Positions 9,046 to 18,556 of a stretch of DNA of 64,000 bases are shown here, one piece after another. The stretch lies in assembly GCA_900319995.1 (NCBI GenBank), contig ONQO01000013.1, positions 1 to 64,000 of the forward strand, written 5' to 3'. The notes beneath the pieces are model-generated. The model was not told where the DNA came from, did not search any database, and saw only the letters and a program-made list of their open reading frames with translations. This DNA is from an uncultured Bacteroidales bacterium. Its GTDB lineage: Bacteria; Bacteroidota; Bacteroidia; Bacteroidales; Paludibacteraceae. Every line of letters starts with the position of its first letter. Positions within the stretch are counted from its first letter, which is position 1. Position numbers and translations under genes: made by a program.

Positions 9046-10323
9046 CTAACAACGCTTGGAGAAAACGATGGTGGCAGCGACGGTGATTCCCAAGAGAGCG
9101 GGGTAGAAGAGATAAGGCACTATGCTCATGGCGCTGATGCCTGCCAGTCCGCTCGCCATGAGCAGTTGGGCGCCATAAGGCAGTATGCCTTGAACACAAC
9201 AGCTGGTAGTGTCCAACAGACTGGCACTGCGGCGAGGGTCAATATCAAACTGCTCGGCGATGCGCCGGGTGATATCTCCTACGGAGAGGATAGCGATGGT
9301 ATTGTTCGCCGTGCATACATTGGCAAAAGCAACGAGGGCACAGATGCTCCATTCCGCTCCCTTGCGCGAACGGACGCGCCGGGTAATACGGTCAATGACA
9401 AATTCCATTCCTCCGTTATGACTGATGAGGGCAAAGATACCACCGGCAAGCATGGAGATCAGAATGAGTTCGCTCATGCCCATCACGCCCGTGAGGGAAC
9501 TGTCAATCCATCCCATGAGGGTGTAACTGCCGTCCAGTATGCCGGTGAGACATGTGAGCGCACAGCCGAGAGCCAGGACTACCAGCACATTGACCCCGAA
9601 AGCGGCGGTGACCAAGACTGCCAGATAAGGGAGGACCTTGGGGAAAGATGAAAGGTGAAAAGTGAAAGATGAAAAGGACCCATCGGTCGCGGAAGTGCCC
9701 AGAAAAACATATAGCACAGCTACGATGAGAGCGGCAGGAATAACCATGACGATGTTGAAACGGAACTTGTCACTCAGCTTGCATCCCTGCGTCTGCGTGG
9801 CGACAATCGTGGTGTCGCTGATAAAACTGAGATTGTCTCCGAAGAAAGCTCCTCCGACGACAGCGGCAGCTACAAGCGGAAGCGCCATCGCGGTCTTATC
9901 CGCGAGCCCGGCTGCTATAGGCATCAGCGCTACTATCGTTCCGACGGAAGTGCCCATACAGAGGGAAGTGAGGCATGCGGCAAGGAAAAGACCCGTGAGC
10001 GCGAAACGGGCTGGCAAGATACGAAGAGTGAGGTTGACCATCGCCTCGGCGGCTCCCATCTCTTTGGCGGACGCGGCAAAAGCACCGGCAAGCATGAAAA
10101 TCCATACCATAAGCAGCAGGTTAGGACTGCCTGCTCCACGCGAAAAAACGGAGACCCGTTCCTTGAAACGGATCCCACGCGTGACGGCAATAGCCACCAT
10201 CGCCGTGAGAACAAAAACCAACAAAAGGGGAGCATTGCTCACTCCGCCGTAGTATATGGAATTTCCTATAAGCAGCAAAATCATCGCTGCTATCGGAGAA
10301 AGTGCCAATAGACCTTTTTTCAT
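9046..10323 (-). CDS. NhaC-family Na+/H+ antiporter-like transporter
   Basis: 425 residues with about a dozen hydrophobic segments, an inner-membrane secondary transporter. The diagnostic block GGAFFGDNLSFISDTTIVAT (about residues 157-176) is the family signature for the Na_H_antiporter/NhaC group, which exchanges protons for sodium or, in some members, amino acids or dicarboxylates such as malate-lactate. The N-terminal half carries LLLMVWIFMLAGAFAASAKE, and a second inverted half follows. A loop near residue 220-230 (SFSSFTFHLSSF) is encoded by a degenerate tandem repeat at 9646-9676. The substrate cannot be deduced. It stands alone, with its own promoter divergent from the secreted-protein run. 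Confidence 0.88.
   Translation of the reverse strand: MKKGLLALSPIAAMILLLIGNSIYYGGVSNAPLLLVFVLTAMVAIAVTRGIRFKERVSVFSRGAGSPNLLLMVWIFMLAGAFAASAKEMGAAEAMVNLTLRILPARFALTGLFLAACLTSLCMGTSVGTIVALMPIAAGLADKTAMALPLVAAAVVGGAFFGDNLSFISDTTIVATQTQGCKLSDKFRFNIVMVIPAALIVAVLYVFLGTSATDGSFSSFTFHLSSFPKVLPYLAVLVTAAFGVNVLVVLALGCALTCLTGILDGSYTLMGWIDSSLTGVMGMSELILISMLAGGIFALISHNGGMEFVIDRITRRVRSRKGAEWSICALVAFANVCTANNTIAILSVGDITRRIAEQFDIDPRRSASLLDTTSCCVQGILPYGAQLLMASGLAGISAMSIVPYLFYPALLGITVAATIVFSKRC
9646..9676. repeat. Degenerate tandem repeat inside the antiporter gene
   Basis: Four imperfect units of the form GATGAAAG or GGTGAAAA run consecutively here. Similar short degenerate units fill several intergenic spacers in this window, but this copy is inside coding sequence and is translated in frame. 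Confidence 0.55.
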
Positions 10324-10373
10324 ATTTGGAATGTTAAATCAGTCGTGATTACGGAATTGCCCGAAAACGCCCG

Positions 10374-10405
10374 CAAAGGTATGCAAAAGTTTTGAATTAT
10401 ACAAA
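10374..10405 (-). promoter_or_regulatory. Promoter of the NhaC-family gene
   Basis: Minus strand TTTG (10402-10405), 20 bases, TACCTTTG (10374-10381), about 50 bases ahead of the ATG at 10323. Divergent from the promoter at 10452. Confidence 0.75.
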
Positions 10406-10451
10406 TATTTCTTACATTTTTCAATATTTTTGTATGATTTTTTACATTTTG

Positions 10452-10483
10452 TTTGCTTAATTCAAAAAAAAGCAGTACTTTTG
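10452..10483 (+). promoter_or_regulatory. Promoter of the secreted protein at 10614
   Basis: TTTG (10452-10455), 20 bases, TACTTTTG (10476-10483). The leader to the ATG is about 125 bases, similar in length to that of the giant adhesin at 8577. Confidence 0.75.
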
Positions 10484-10613
10484 TCGGCTGAATAGCGGTT
10501 GTTGTCCCAAAACGCATCCGTAGTCATTGAAATTTTTAGTGCCAAATTTGTATTAATCGGGCTTTTATCCTAAAAACGTGGAATTTTTAGAAGGCCCTTA
10601 AAAAACAGAATAT

Positions 10614-13400
10614 ATGAAAAAGATTTTGACTTTGTTAGTCGCAGGTATGTTAGCAGTGAGCGGCATCGAGGCGAAAGTGGTATTGGAAGAGCATTTCGGT
10701 CAAGGAACAGAAACGCTTTCTGAAACGAGTGACGTTCCCAGCGGAGAAATCAATTCTTCCGGTTGGACAAACATCAGCGGTAGCGGACAGGTTTACCTGA
10801 ACGCCACCGACCTTGTTTACGAGGGATACAAAGACGCGACAGACGGTAGCGGCAGTGTGGAATTCAAAGCCAGTTTCGGCAAGAAAGTGGCACGTCCGTT
10901 GTCCGAAAACGTAAGCAACGGATCCGTTTATGTCGCGGCTATTCTGGATGTAAAAGCCGCTGCCAGCCGTGACTACGTGTGGGCAATGGCTCCTGACAAG
11001 CAAGGATTAAGTACTGCCGGCAACCATTTCGCGCGCCTGTACGTTCAAAAGAAAAATAATGGTTTCCAGTTCGGCATCGGCAAAAGCACAGAGTCCCCTG
11101 TGTATGTGTCCTATACGGACGAGTTGGCGTTCGGCAAATACCTTGTCGTGATGGAATACCGCTTCGTCACGGGCGACGCAAACGATATTGTGTATCTGTA
11201 TCTTAACCCCGCCAAAGGAGCCAAACCAGCTCCGACGCTGACCTGCAAACAGTCGGCAAAGAACACCAACGGCGACGAGGTAGGAGCCGGAACCAAAGCC
11301 GACGCAGCCAATGTGGGCAGTTTCCTGTTCTACTCGTCAACCAGCGGCAAAGCGGAACTGTTAGCCGACGAGTTGCGCATTGCCACGGCATGGAAGAACC
11401 TGTTCGGAGAAGAGGGCGAAGAGGAATCGGTGGACCCGATTGATCCGGATCCCGTGGACCCTGATCCCGAGAATCCCGACCCTGAGCAACCCGGTGGAGA
11501 AGGAGGCGAAAAACCGGCAGTTGGCACCGAACTGTTGAAAAACGGCAGCTTTGAGGAATTCAGCGTATCCGGCAACCCTATGTTCGGAGAGCAGACGAGT
11601 TTCGACGATTGGGCATGGAGCGCTTTCGGTGCTTCGGCGGACAAGGAAGATAAATTAGACGGCGAAGTGTCCATGCACCTCCGCCCGACAACGAAAAACG
11701 GGACTCTGAATCAGGAAGTAGTCATGGATGCCTTCGAAGCCGGTGACCAATTCAAACTGACGATACACTACAAAGCCGTTGATTTGAAGGACGGAACGCT
11801 CAAACTGGATTGCTATTGGGTACCCAAACCCGGTGGTGATGCGGAGGAAATGAAAAAACATGAGGCGGACATCCTGCAAGTCGAACTGGCTAACGCTGCC
11901 ACAGATGGATGGGTAGAGAAAGAAATCACCACGACGATGCCTCAGAACGGACGCTATTTCTACGTCCGGACGATTGTGAGCGCTGCCAATGCGGACGTCT
12001 TGTTCGACCGGTTCAGCCTCATCTATGCGGGAAACGGCGAGGAAGAACCACCCGCAGAGAAAGCGGTCATTACCGTTTCGCCGAGCGAACTGCCGCTATT
12101 CCAGACTACGGCTGGATCAGAACAGGTTCAAAAAATCAGCGTCAGCAGCGAGAAATGCACTGATTTTGTCTATCTGAAAGTAGAGCATATACAAGGCTCG
12201 GCGTTCACCATTGATGCCACGATGATGGCGCCCAACAGCACCGGCGAAGTGAGTGTTCGCTTTGCACCCAAAGAGGCGGGCAGTTACCAGTCCAAGGTGA
12301 TTATCTACACCAAAGACGCCGAGGATGTGGAGGTCTTGCTGAACGGAAAAGCGGAGTCGTCCGACACAGAGGAAGACTCATGGGCAAACGATTTCGTATG
12401 GGACGATTCGGCGCCTCTCAAACTGATGATAGAGGGCTTCGACAACGTTGTTCACAACAAACCCTGGAGCGGTGAAGGATGGCAAAACGTGGCGGCAGCG
12501 GATGCACGTCCCTGGTGGGGCTTTGACGCATCCCAAACACAGAGCGTCGAAGGAGACGGCACCTTTGTCAAGGCTACTGCGTACCAGTCCGGGCAAGAAA
12601 GCACCGGCGAATGGGAGATGTGGCTCGTCACACCGCCACTCGACTACAAGAACGCAGAGAGCAAACTGTTCACCTTCAGCGTAATGGGACAATATATGCC
12701 GGATGAAGATAACCAGGCTGTTTTCGAGGTTTATTATGTAGATCCCAAACAGCCGGAGCACCTCCGTTTCCAGAACCTGACAGAAAGTTTTGCTATCCCG
12801 CAGACGAGCGACTCGAATGAGGACTGGCAGACGTTCTTCCTGGATCTGGCGCCGTATGCCGAGACTGTGGCAGATGTGTTCCATATGGCCTTCCGTTATG
12901 CCGGTCCGAATGGAACAGATGGCGCGGTAACCTACTATGTGGACGATGTAAGCTGGGGACGCACCGACCTGCCGGTCATCAGTGTGGACGTGACGCAAAT
13001 CATTGATTCGGTAGCGTTGAACGAAGTGAAGATAGTCGGCCAGATAAACGTGACCGGTAAGAACCTCTCCGCGCCTATTGACGTGGCTGTCAAGGGAGCT
13101 AATTATAACAAGTTCAAGGTGTCCAGCGAGACGCTTCCTGCCGAAGGCGGTGCACTGGCAGTCGGATTCCAGAGCGATTTGGAGGGTGTCCATGAGGCCT
13201 ATATTGAGTTGTCCAGTCCCGAAGCGGCAACTGTCTTTATCCCGATGGCGGTGCTATGCAAGAATACGGAGGGCATAGACCTTGTCGGCGGACAACATTC
13301 GCCGGTGACCCGGAAAATGCTGCGCAATGGCGTTCTGCTCATTAAGCAGGGCACCAAGACCTACAATGCCCAAGGCGCAGAACTTAACCGAAACGATTAA
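10614..13400 (+). CDS. Secreted multidomain protein with common C-terminal tail (928 residues)
   Basis: Signal peptide (MKKILTLLVAGMLAVSGIEA). Residues 22-265 are a beta-rich, LamG-like region (KVVLEEHFGQG; YVWAMAPDKQG). A Pro-Asp linker of repeated PDP units follows (about 272-300), then a carbohydrate-binding-like domain (ELLKNGSFEEF). Next come an ASPM-SPD2-Hydin-like Ig domain (ITVSPSELPLFQT; VRFAPKEAGSYQS) and a choice-of-anchor-J-type domain (IEGFDNVVHNKPWSGEGWQN; YYVDDVSWG). The last residues, RKMLRNGVLLIKQGTKTYNA then QGAELNRND, form the tail shared by eight proteins here. Its tail DNA is nearly identical to that of the gene at 20081. Probably a surface glycan-binding or adhesive protein; no catalytic domain seen. 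Confidence 0.85.
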   Translation: MKKILTLLVAGMLAVSGIEAKVVLEEHFGQGTETLSETSDVPSGEINSSGWTNISGSGQVYLNATDLVYEGYKDATDGSGSVEFKASFGKKVARPLSENVSNGSVYVAAILDVKAAASRDYVWAMAPDKQGLSTAGNHFARLYVQKKNNGFQFGIGKSTESPVYVSYTDELAFGKYLVVMEYRFVTGDANDIVYLYLNPAKGAKPAPTLTCKQSAKNTNGDEVGAGTKADAANVGSFLFYSSTSGKAELLADELRIATAWKNLFGEEGEEESVDPIDPDPVDPDPENPDPEQPGGEGGEKPAVGTELLKNGSFEEFSVSGNPMFGEQTSFDDWAWSAFGASADKEDKLDGEVSMHLRPTTKNGTLNQEVVMDAFEAGDQFKLTIHYKAVDLKDGTLKLDCYWVPKPGGDAEEMKKHEADILQVELANAATDGWVEKEITTTMPQNGRYFYVRTIVSAANADVLFDRFSLIYAGNGEEEPPAEKAVITVSPSELPLFQTTAGSEQVQKISVSSEKCTDFVYLKVEHIQGSAFTIDATMMAPNSTGEVSVRFAPKEAGSYQSKVIIYTKDAEDVEVLLNGKAESSDTEEDSWANDFVWDDSAPLKLMIEGFDNVVHNKPWSGEGWQNVAAADARPWWGFDASQTQSVEGDGTFVKATAYQSGQESTGEWEMWLVTPPLDYKNAESKLFTFSVMGQYMPDEDNQAVFEVYYVDPKQPEHLRFQNLTESFAIPQTSDSNEDWQTFFLDLAPYAETVADVFHMAFRYAGPNGTDGAVTYYVDDVSWGRTDLPVISVDVTQIIDSVALNEVKIVGQINVTGKNLSAPIDVAVKGANYNKFKVSSETLPAEGGALAVGFQSDLEGVHEAYIELSSPEAATVFIPMAVLCKNTEGIDLVGGQHSPVTRKMLRNGVLLIKQGTKTYNAQGAELNRND

Positions 13401-13417
13401 TCCATAGTCTCTGTCCC
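13312..13417 (+). repeat. Tail-coding repeat shared with 21921-22026
   Basis: About 106 bases covering the last 25 codons and roughly 17 bases beyond the stop codon match 21921-22026 at roughly 90 percent by eye, including the untranslated part. This is far more similarity than the rest of the two genes shows, indicating recent copying or recombination of the 3' end. Confidence 0.75.
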
Positions 13418-13463
13418 GACAAGTGAGCATATAGCGTCCGGAGTGTCCGGTGCAACTAAAATC

Positions 13464-13634
13464 GGCGGTGTGTCAAAAATGACGCACCGCCTTTGTAATT
13501 AATAATTGTTGGTAATTGTTGACAATTGTCTTTAATTGTTGACCTACAAAAAATCCATACAATCTATCTCGTCTATTGTGCCTCTGGTGCGACTATAATC
13601 GGTGGTGTGCCAAAAATGACACACAATCCTCGTT
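13464..13634. repeat. Degenerate copy of the MITE-like repeat (copy d)
   Basis: Starts with a hairpin (GGCGGTGTGTCA, loop, TGACGCACCGCC) followed by the AATTGTTG/TTTAATTGTTGAC segment seen in copy c (55939-56089), then ends near a second CCAAAAATGACACACA block. The middle AT-rich core is missing. A 35-base segment is also directly repeated (13449-13483 and 13586-13620). The gap 13401-13836 contains this element and the next promoter; I see no gene in it. Confidence 0.55.
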
Positions 13635-13751
13635 TTTGGTTCCAAAAGGCAACGAAATGCAACAAAATATATTCAAAATGTCAGGACAAACAGGCATAAT
13701 GCAAAATAATGTTTACAAAATTCATTTTATTTGCGTTTTTTGATATAAATA

Positions 13752-13783
13752 TTTGCATATTTCAAAAAAAATATCTACTTTTG
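13752..13783 (+). promoter_or_regulatory. Promoter of the 13837 adhesin unit
   Basis: TTTG (13752-13755), 20 bases, TACTTTTG (13776-13783), 53 bases upstream of the ATG. No further consensus promoter was noticed before the genes at 18409, 18557 and 20081, so the four genes may be one transcript. Confidence 0.75.
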
Positions 13784-13836
13784 CAATATTTTAACACCTT
13801 AACGAAAGTTAAATATAATTTAAAAGTATTAAATAT

Positions 13837-16800
13837 ATGAAAAAAGGTATTAATTATTTAGTGCCATTTTTGGCATTTCTATTGTGTTTGCTCAACACAA
13901 CTAAGGCTTGGGGAGCGACGTACAATTACAACACTGTCATCCAAAGTATTGAAGTTGTTCAGTCAGATGCCATCACCACCAATCAATTTACACTGAACAT
14001 TACGCAGAAAGGCGTCAACTCTGGCGGAAGTTCTTTTACTTCAACCATGACGATGGTTCTGGAGTCAGATGACCGCACACTGGAAGGACTCTATTCTACT
14101 CTATCCAGTTCTACAAACAAACTTAAGTCGGCAGATTTGACTTATATGAATGGAACTACACCCAATATTCGCGCCTTAAACACGTCGACTTCGAAGTTCA
14201 AGATAAACAAAGTAAGTGAAGGTCACTATAGTATAGGAGACCCTTCTTCTAACACCGATTGTCAGCTTCATTTCAAGCAGACAAGTCCATCAAATTCTAA
14301 CTCATATAATTATTTTTATAGTTACCGATACGATAGTGGAAATTCCGGAAAAGCCACTACGTTTAACCAATTTGCATTCGATTTTACACCGAAATACGCA
14401 GTTGCACCGACAAGTGTAAGCAGTAGTGCTATCTCCGGCACTTCCGCTACTATCAGTTGGTCAAGTAGCGAGAGCGCTTGGCAATATATATGCTTGCCGG
14501 CTACAACGGAACTAACAGAAGAGTTATGGACGGCTAATGCAGTGAATGTAAACACCAAATCGGTCACTGTTTCCGGTTTGGCTCCTGCTACCCGATACAA
14601 ATTCTACGTTATTTCCAAAAACGCGAGCGGTACGAGTGTGATTCGTTCTACGGAATTTACTACAGAGTGCGATATACTTTCTTCTTTCCCATGGAGCGAA
14701 GGTTTTGAGAGTGCAACAACTTCGGAGTTACCTCTCTGTTGGCAAGAAATCACCGCAGGTACATCGGATGTAATGGCAAGTACAGCGTATAAACATTCCG
14801 GATCAAAAGCTTTATGTTTGGTAGGAGGAGGAAGTACTACTGATGTTATTGCTGTACTCCCCGAATTTACAACACCCATCAGTAATTTAGCCATTTCTTT
14901 CTGGTATAAATCTCCTGTTGATGATGAATGGTATGACTATGGTAATGTGCAAGTCGGCTATGTGACTGACGCCAGCGATGCAGGAACCTTTGAAGCAACA
15001 AGTGGGAATTTGGCACAAATAGCAAGTTTTAGCCAAATAGAAGATATCGATTTTGTCGGAGCACCTTCCAACGCCCGCATGGCTATTCGTTTTACAGGTG
15101 GAGTGTCCAATGGTCGTGTATATATCGACGATATCACCGTTCGGGAGAAGCCGTCTTGCAACAAGCCGACAAGCGTGAGTGCAAGCAGTGAGACGTCTGA
15201 GGGCGCAACGATTACATGGGACGCGAACGGCATGAGTAACTGGAAGTTACAGGTGTCGGAAGGCGATGCTGCCAGTTGGGGCGAGGAGATCGCGGTTGCG
15301 ACCAACTCCAAAGTGCTGACGGGTCTGAAAGCCAACACCTTATATTATGTGCGCGTGAAAGCGGACTGCGGCGGTAGCGTGAGCGAGTGGAGCGATAATG
15401 TGTCCTTTACTACCCTCTGCGGCGTCATCAATGTAAACGCTTCCACTCCGTGGAATATCGATTTTGAGGGTCTGAGCGATCATATCGTTCCTGATTGCTG
15501 GGATAATTCCGCTTCTACAACATCCTCTTCGTGGGACGAAGGATATATCTGGGGTACATACAGCCGTTTCGGCAATACCATGCTGGCTATGGATAACTCC
15601 GTATTGAACGGCGGTATTGCATTGATGAACACGCCGGAGATTGCTATTCCGAACGACGGCAGAGAGTACGAATTGGCGTTCGATTATGCCAATATGGCGA
15701 TTGCAGGATGCAACCTGACAGTGAAAATCTCCGCTGGCGGTGCATTCGTTGAGAAGGGCGTATATTACCCCTCCGGCAATGTATCTTCCTATCCGGGTGC
15801 ATTTAGCAATGCGGTAATCTCGCTTGCTGACTATAGCGGTCAGACCATCAAGGTACAATTCTTCGCCAATCCGACCAGCGGCACTTCCTCCGAAGGCGGC
15901 GCGATGTTCGTGGATAACGTGAGTGTTCACAAGGTATCGAGTTGCGCTGTACCGACCGCCTTGACAGCAGGCAACCTGACCGCCAATAGTGCCCGCATCA
16001 GTTGGACCAAAGGAAGCAGCGAGAGCGCTTGGCGTCTCCAATACCGTGCAGACGGCGGAGACTGGAGTGCAGAGCAGGCTGTTAGCGGAAGTGCGCAACG
16101 TGACCTGACAGGACTCAGTGCCAACACCGTATATTTCGTGCGCGTCAAAGCTTATTGCGATGCGGACGACCAGAGCAACTGGAGCGATGCATTGTCATTC
16201 ACAACACTTTGCGCCGCAGCGGCAATGCCGTTCAGCGAGGAATTCAGCAACGGTTCGGAACTGCCTTCATGCTGGGAAGCGACTACCACTTCCTCTTACG
16301 GCTGGTCCGCTTATGAGAAGAGCGGTGCTTATTCCGTACAACTGCGTACGGGTTCGAGCGGCGAGGCTACCTTGCGTATGCCGGCAATTACGCTGAGCGA
16401 GGACGCTATCCTGCGCTTCGAATGGAAGAATGTCAACGGAACAAATGTGAATCTGTATATCTCCACTGACGGAGGTTCGACAAAGGCTCTGCTGCCGAAC
16501 GACCTATCCGGCGTTCATGCCGACTGGACAACCAAGATCTTCGACCTCTCCGCTTTCACGGGTGAGACCGCTTTGATCTACTTTGTAGCCAACTTCTCAA
16601 CCCTTAACCAATACGCTTACTTGGACGACGTAGAGGTTGTAGAGCGTCCGTGCGATATGATTCTGAATATCCAGGCTGCGCCGATTAGCGGTGGTGCAAC
16701 CATCAGCTGGAGTGGCAACGTGAAGAAACTGCAATACAAGACGGGTTCGGATGCTTGGAGTTCGGTTTCTATTCCTTCCGGCGCCTACGCAGGACCGAAG

Positions 16801-18384
16801 ACTATTACCGGACTTACTCCGGCAAAGACTTATCAGGTACGTCTCCTACCGGCTTGCTCGGAAGAGGCAGAAAGCAACTGGACGACGCCTATATACTTCG
16901 TTACGAGTTCTACCGAGAGCGTTCCTTACTTCAATGATTTTGAGAGCGAGACAGCAGGCGAAGTGCCGTTCAACTGGAGCCGGATATCCGCATCCGAATA
17001 TCCGCAAGTAAGTTATGACGCATATGCATACGTCGCGAATTTCGGAGACAAAGGCAACAGCGTCAAGTTCTACGGTGTGAATGAGCAGATACTTGTTCTG
17101 CCGGAGTTTGACGCGAGTCTCAGTGACCTGTTTATCTCGTTCCATTACCGCAATCGTGACTGCACGATGGAGTTGGGTTATGTAGCTGCAGATGGTATGA
17201 CATTCACGGCGATTGAGACCCTTCCGAACCAGACAGGATACGGCGAGTTCCCGTTCGAGAAAGACCTGTACGGCATCAGCGGTGAGGCATCCAAACTCGC
17301 TATCCGCTATTCGAATGCAGGAGGATCAGCACAAGCATGGGTAGATAATATGAGCGTGGACTACGTGACCTGCAGCCAGCCAACCGGACTCACCGTCAGT
17401 GCCATCACTGCTAACAGTGCACATATCAGTTGGTCGGCTTCGGATAGAGCAACAGAATCTAACTATCAATATATCAGAAAAGAATGGAGCATAGACGATC
17501 CTGACTGGGCAAGCGCAACACTCATTAGCAGCAGTGTACTCGAGTTGGATCTGACCGGTCTGAGCGCCAACACGGACTATGAGTTCTACCTGCGTTCGTA
17601 TTGCGGTGTGAGCGACCAGAGTACGCCTATCAAAGTGGAGTTCAAGACCTCTACAGCGGAAGTGGTCTTTGAAGATGTTGCAACCGCTACGGATAATGAG
17701 ACACGTCTGGCGGCACTGATCGGTCAGACGGTCAATGTGATTATTAAACGTCCGCTACCGCTCAACGGCGACTACAGTACGATCTGCCTGCCGTTCGATT
17801 TGAGTGCGGCGCAGATAGCTGACCCGGATTGCCCGTTACACGGATTCGTTATCAAAGAGTTTGAGCACTCGGAAAAGAATGATGATGTTGTGGATCTGTT
17901 CCTGCGTCAATTGACGTCAATTGAGGCAGGCAAGCCGTACTTCGTACGCTTCGCCGGCGCTACTTCGGACGATCGCCTAAGCCCGCTGACGTTCCGCAAT
18001 GTTCAAATCCAATGCAGCACTCCGGTAGAGGTAGAGTCCGCAGGAGGCGTTCAGCCTTACGGCATCTTCAACCCGCACGCGCTGACCGGAGGAGACCATA
18101 CGACGTACTTCCTCTCGTCCAACAATACCCTCTACTGGCCGAGCGCTAACGGTACGATAAACGGTTTCCGCGTATATGTTCATATCGACCCGAGCACTCC
18201 GCTGGGCAATGCTTTATATCATGGTGCACCGATGCGTATCCGCGAAAGCAGTAACTCTGCCACAGGTGTGGACCAAGTGGACGGTGGCCAAGCGCCAAAT
18301 ACACGGAAAGTACTTCGCGAAGGACAGATCATCATCATCCGCGACGGCAAGGAATACAACGCGCAGGGTATGCGTATCCAATAA
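13837..18384 (+). CDS. Giant secreted Fn3/cleaved-adhesin protein with lipocalin-like N-module (1,515 residues)
   Basis: Signal peptide (MKKGINYLVPFLAFLLCLL). Residues about 26-185 are a beta-rich module (TYNYNTVIQSIEV; SDDRTLEG.Y) clearly related to the start of the protein at 18557. It is followed by five Fn3-like units and four cleaved-adhesin-like units (LPLCW, VPDCW, LPSCW, VPFNW starts). The pre-terminal module (ICLPFDLSAAQIAD) and the tail RKVLREGQIIIIRDGKEYNA match the giant at 1747 and other secreted proteins. It is thus a chimera of the two local module sets. Likely T9SS-exported and surface-attached; ligand unknown. A microprotein gene starts 24 bases downstream. Confidence 0.88.
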   Translation: MKKGINYLVPFLAFLLCLLNTTKAWGATYNYNTVIQSIEVVQSDAITTNQFTLNITQKGVNSGGSSFTSTMTMVLESDDRTLEGLYSTLSSSTNKLKSADLTYMNGTTPNIRALNTSTSKFKINKVSEGHYSIGDPSSNTDCQLHFKQTSPSNSNSYNYFYSYRYDSGNSGKATTFNQFAFDFTPKYAVAPTSVSSSAISGTSATISWSSSESAWQYICLPATTELTEELWTANAVNVNTKSVTVSGLAPATRYKFYVISKNASGTSVIRSTEFTTECDILSSFPWSEGFESATTSELPLCWQEITAGTSDVMASTAYKHSGSKALCLVGGGSTTDVIAVLPEFTTPISNLAISFWYKSPVDDEWYDYGNVQVGYVTDASDAGTFEATSGNLAQIASFSQIEDIDFVGAPSNARMAIRFTGGVSNGRVYIDDITVREKPSCNKPTSVSASSETSEGATITWDANGMSNWKLQVSEGDAASWGEEIAVATNSKVLTGLKANTLYYVRVKADCGGSVSEWSDNVSFTTLCGVINVNASTPWNIDFEGLSDHIVPDCWDNSASTTSSSWDEGYIWGTYSRFGNTMLAMDNSVLNGGIALMNTPEIAIPNDGREYELAFDYANMAIAGCNLTVKISAGGAFVEKGVYYPSGNVSSYPGAFSNAVISLADYSGQTIKVQFFANPTSGTSSEGGAMFVDNVSVHKVSSCAVPTALTAGNLTANSARISWTKGSSESAWRLQYRADGGDWSAEQAVSGSAQRDLTGLSANTVYFVRVKAYCDADDQSNWSDALSFTTLCAAAAMPFSEEFSNGSELPSCWEATTTSSYGWSAYEKSGAYSVQLRTGSSGEATLRMPAITLSEDAILRFEWKNVNGTNVNLYISTDGGSTKALLPNDLSGVHADWTTKIFDLSAFTGETALIYFVANFSTLNQYAYLDDVEVVERPCDMILNIQAAPISGGATISWSGNVKKLQYKTGSDAWSSVSIPSGAYAGPKTITGLTPAKTYQVRLLPACSEEAESNWTTPIYFVTSSTESVPYFNDFESETAGEVPFNWSRISASEYPQVSYDAYAYVANFGDKGNSVKFYGVNEQILVLPEFDASLSDLFISFHYRNRDCTMELGYVAADGMTFTAIETLPNQTGYGEFPFEKDLYGISGEASKLAIRYSNAGGSAQAWVDNMSVDYVTCSQPTGLTVSAITANSAHISWSASDRATESNYQYIRKEWSIDDPDWASATLISSSVLELDLTGLSANTDYEFYLRSYCGVSDQSTPIKVEFKTSTAEVVFEDVATATDNETRLAALIGQTVNVIIKRPLPLNGDYSTICLPFDLSAAQIADPDCPLHGFVIKEFEHSEKNDDVVDLFLRQLTSIEAGKPYFVRFAGATSDDRLSPLTFRNVQIQCSTPVEVESAGGVQPYGIFNPHALTGGDHTTYFLSSNNTLYWPSANGTINGFRVYVHIDPSTPLGNALYHGAPMRIRESSNSATGVDQVDGGQAPNTRKVLREGQIIIIRDGKEYNAQGMRIQ

Positions 18385-18408
18385 TCACGAATAAAAATAG
18401 TACGACTT

Positions 18409-18543
18409 ATGAAAAAACTATATATACAGCCTGTTACAGAGGCACAATTGTTGCAAAGCATGCACGTATTCTGCGGTAGTGTTCGCGGAGAGATCGTCAC
18501 CAGTACGGAAGGAATAGACCCTAACTCCACAGAGATTTTTTAA
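18409..18543 (+). CDS. Small protein (YIQP microprotein), 44 residues
   Basis: Reads MKKLYIQPVTEAQLLQSMHV then FCGSVRGEIVTSTEGIDPNS and TEIF, ending in TAA. It lies 24 bases after the adhesin stop and 13 bases before the next ATG, so it is tightly packed in the run. It shares the MK-x-YIQP start, length and position with the 46-residue ORF at 1581-1721, while the remaining residues differ strongly. No signal peptide. Function unknown; a leader or modified-peptide precursor, a chaperone-like partner of the adhesin, or a regulator are all possible and none is supported directly. Confidence 0.68.
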   Translation: MKKLYIQPVTEAQLLQSMHVFCGSVRGEIVTSTEGIDPNSTEIF

Positions 18544-18556
18544 CACTTTAAAATAT

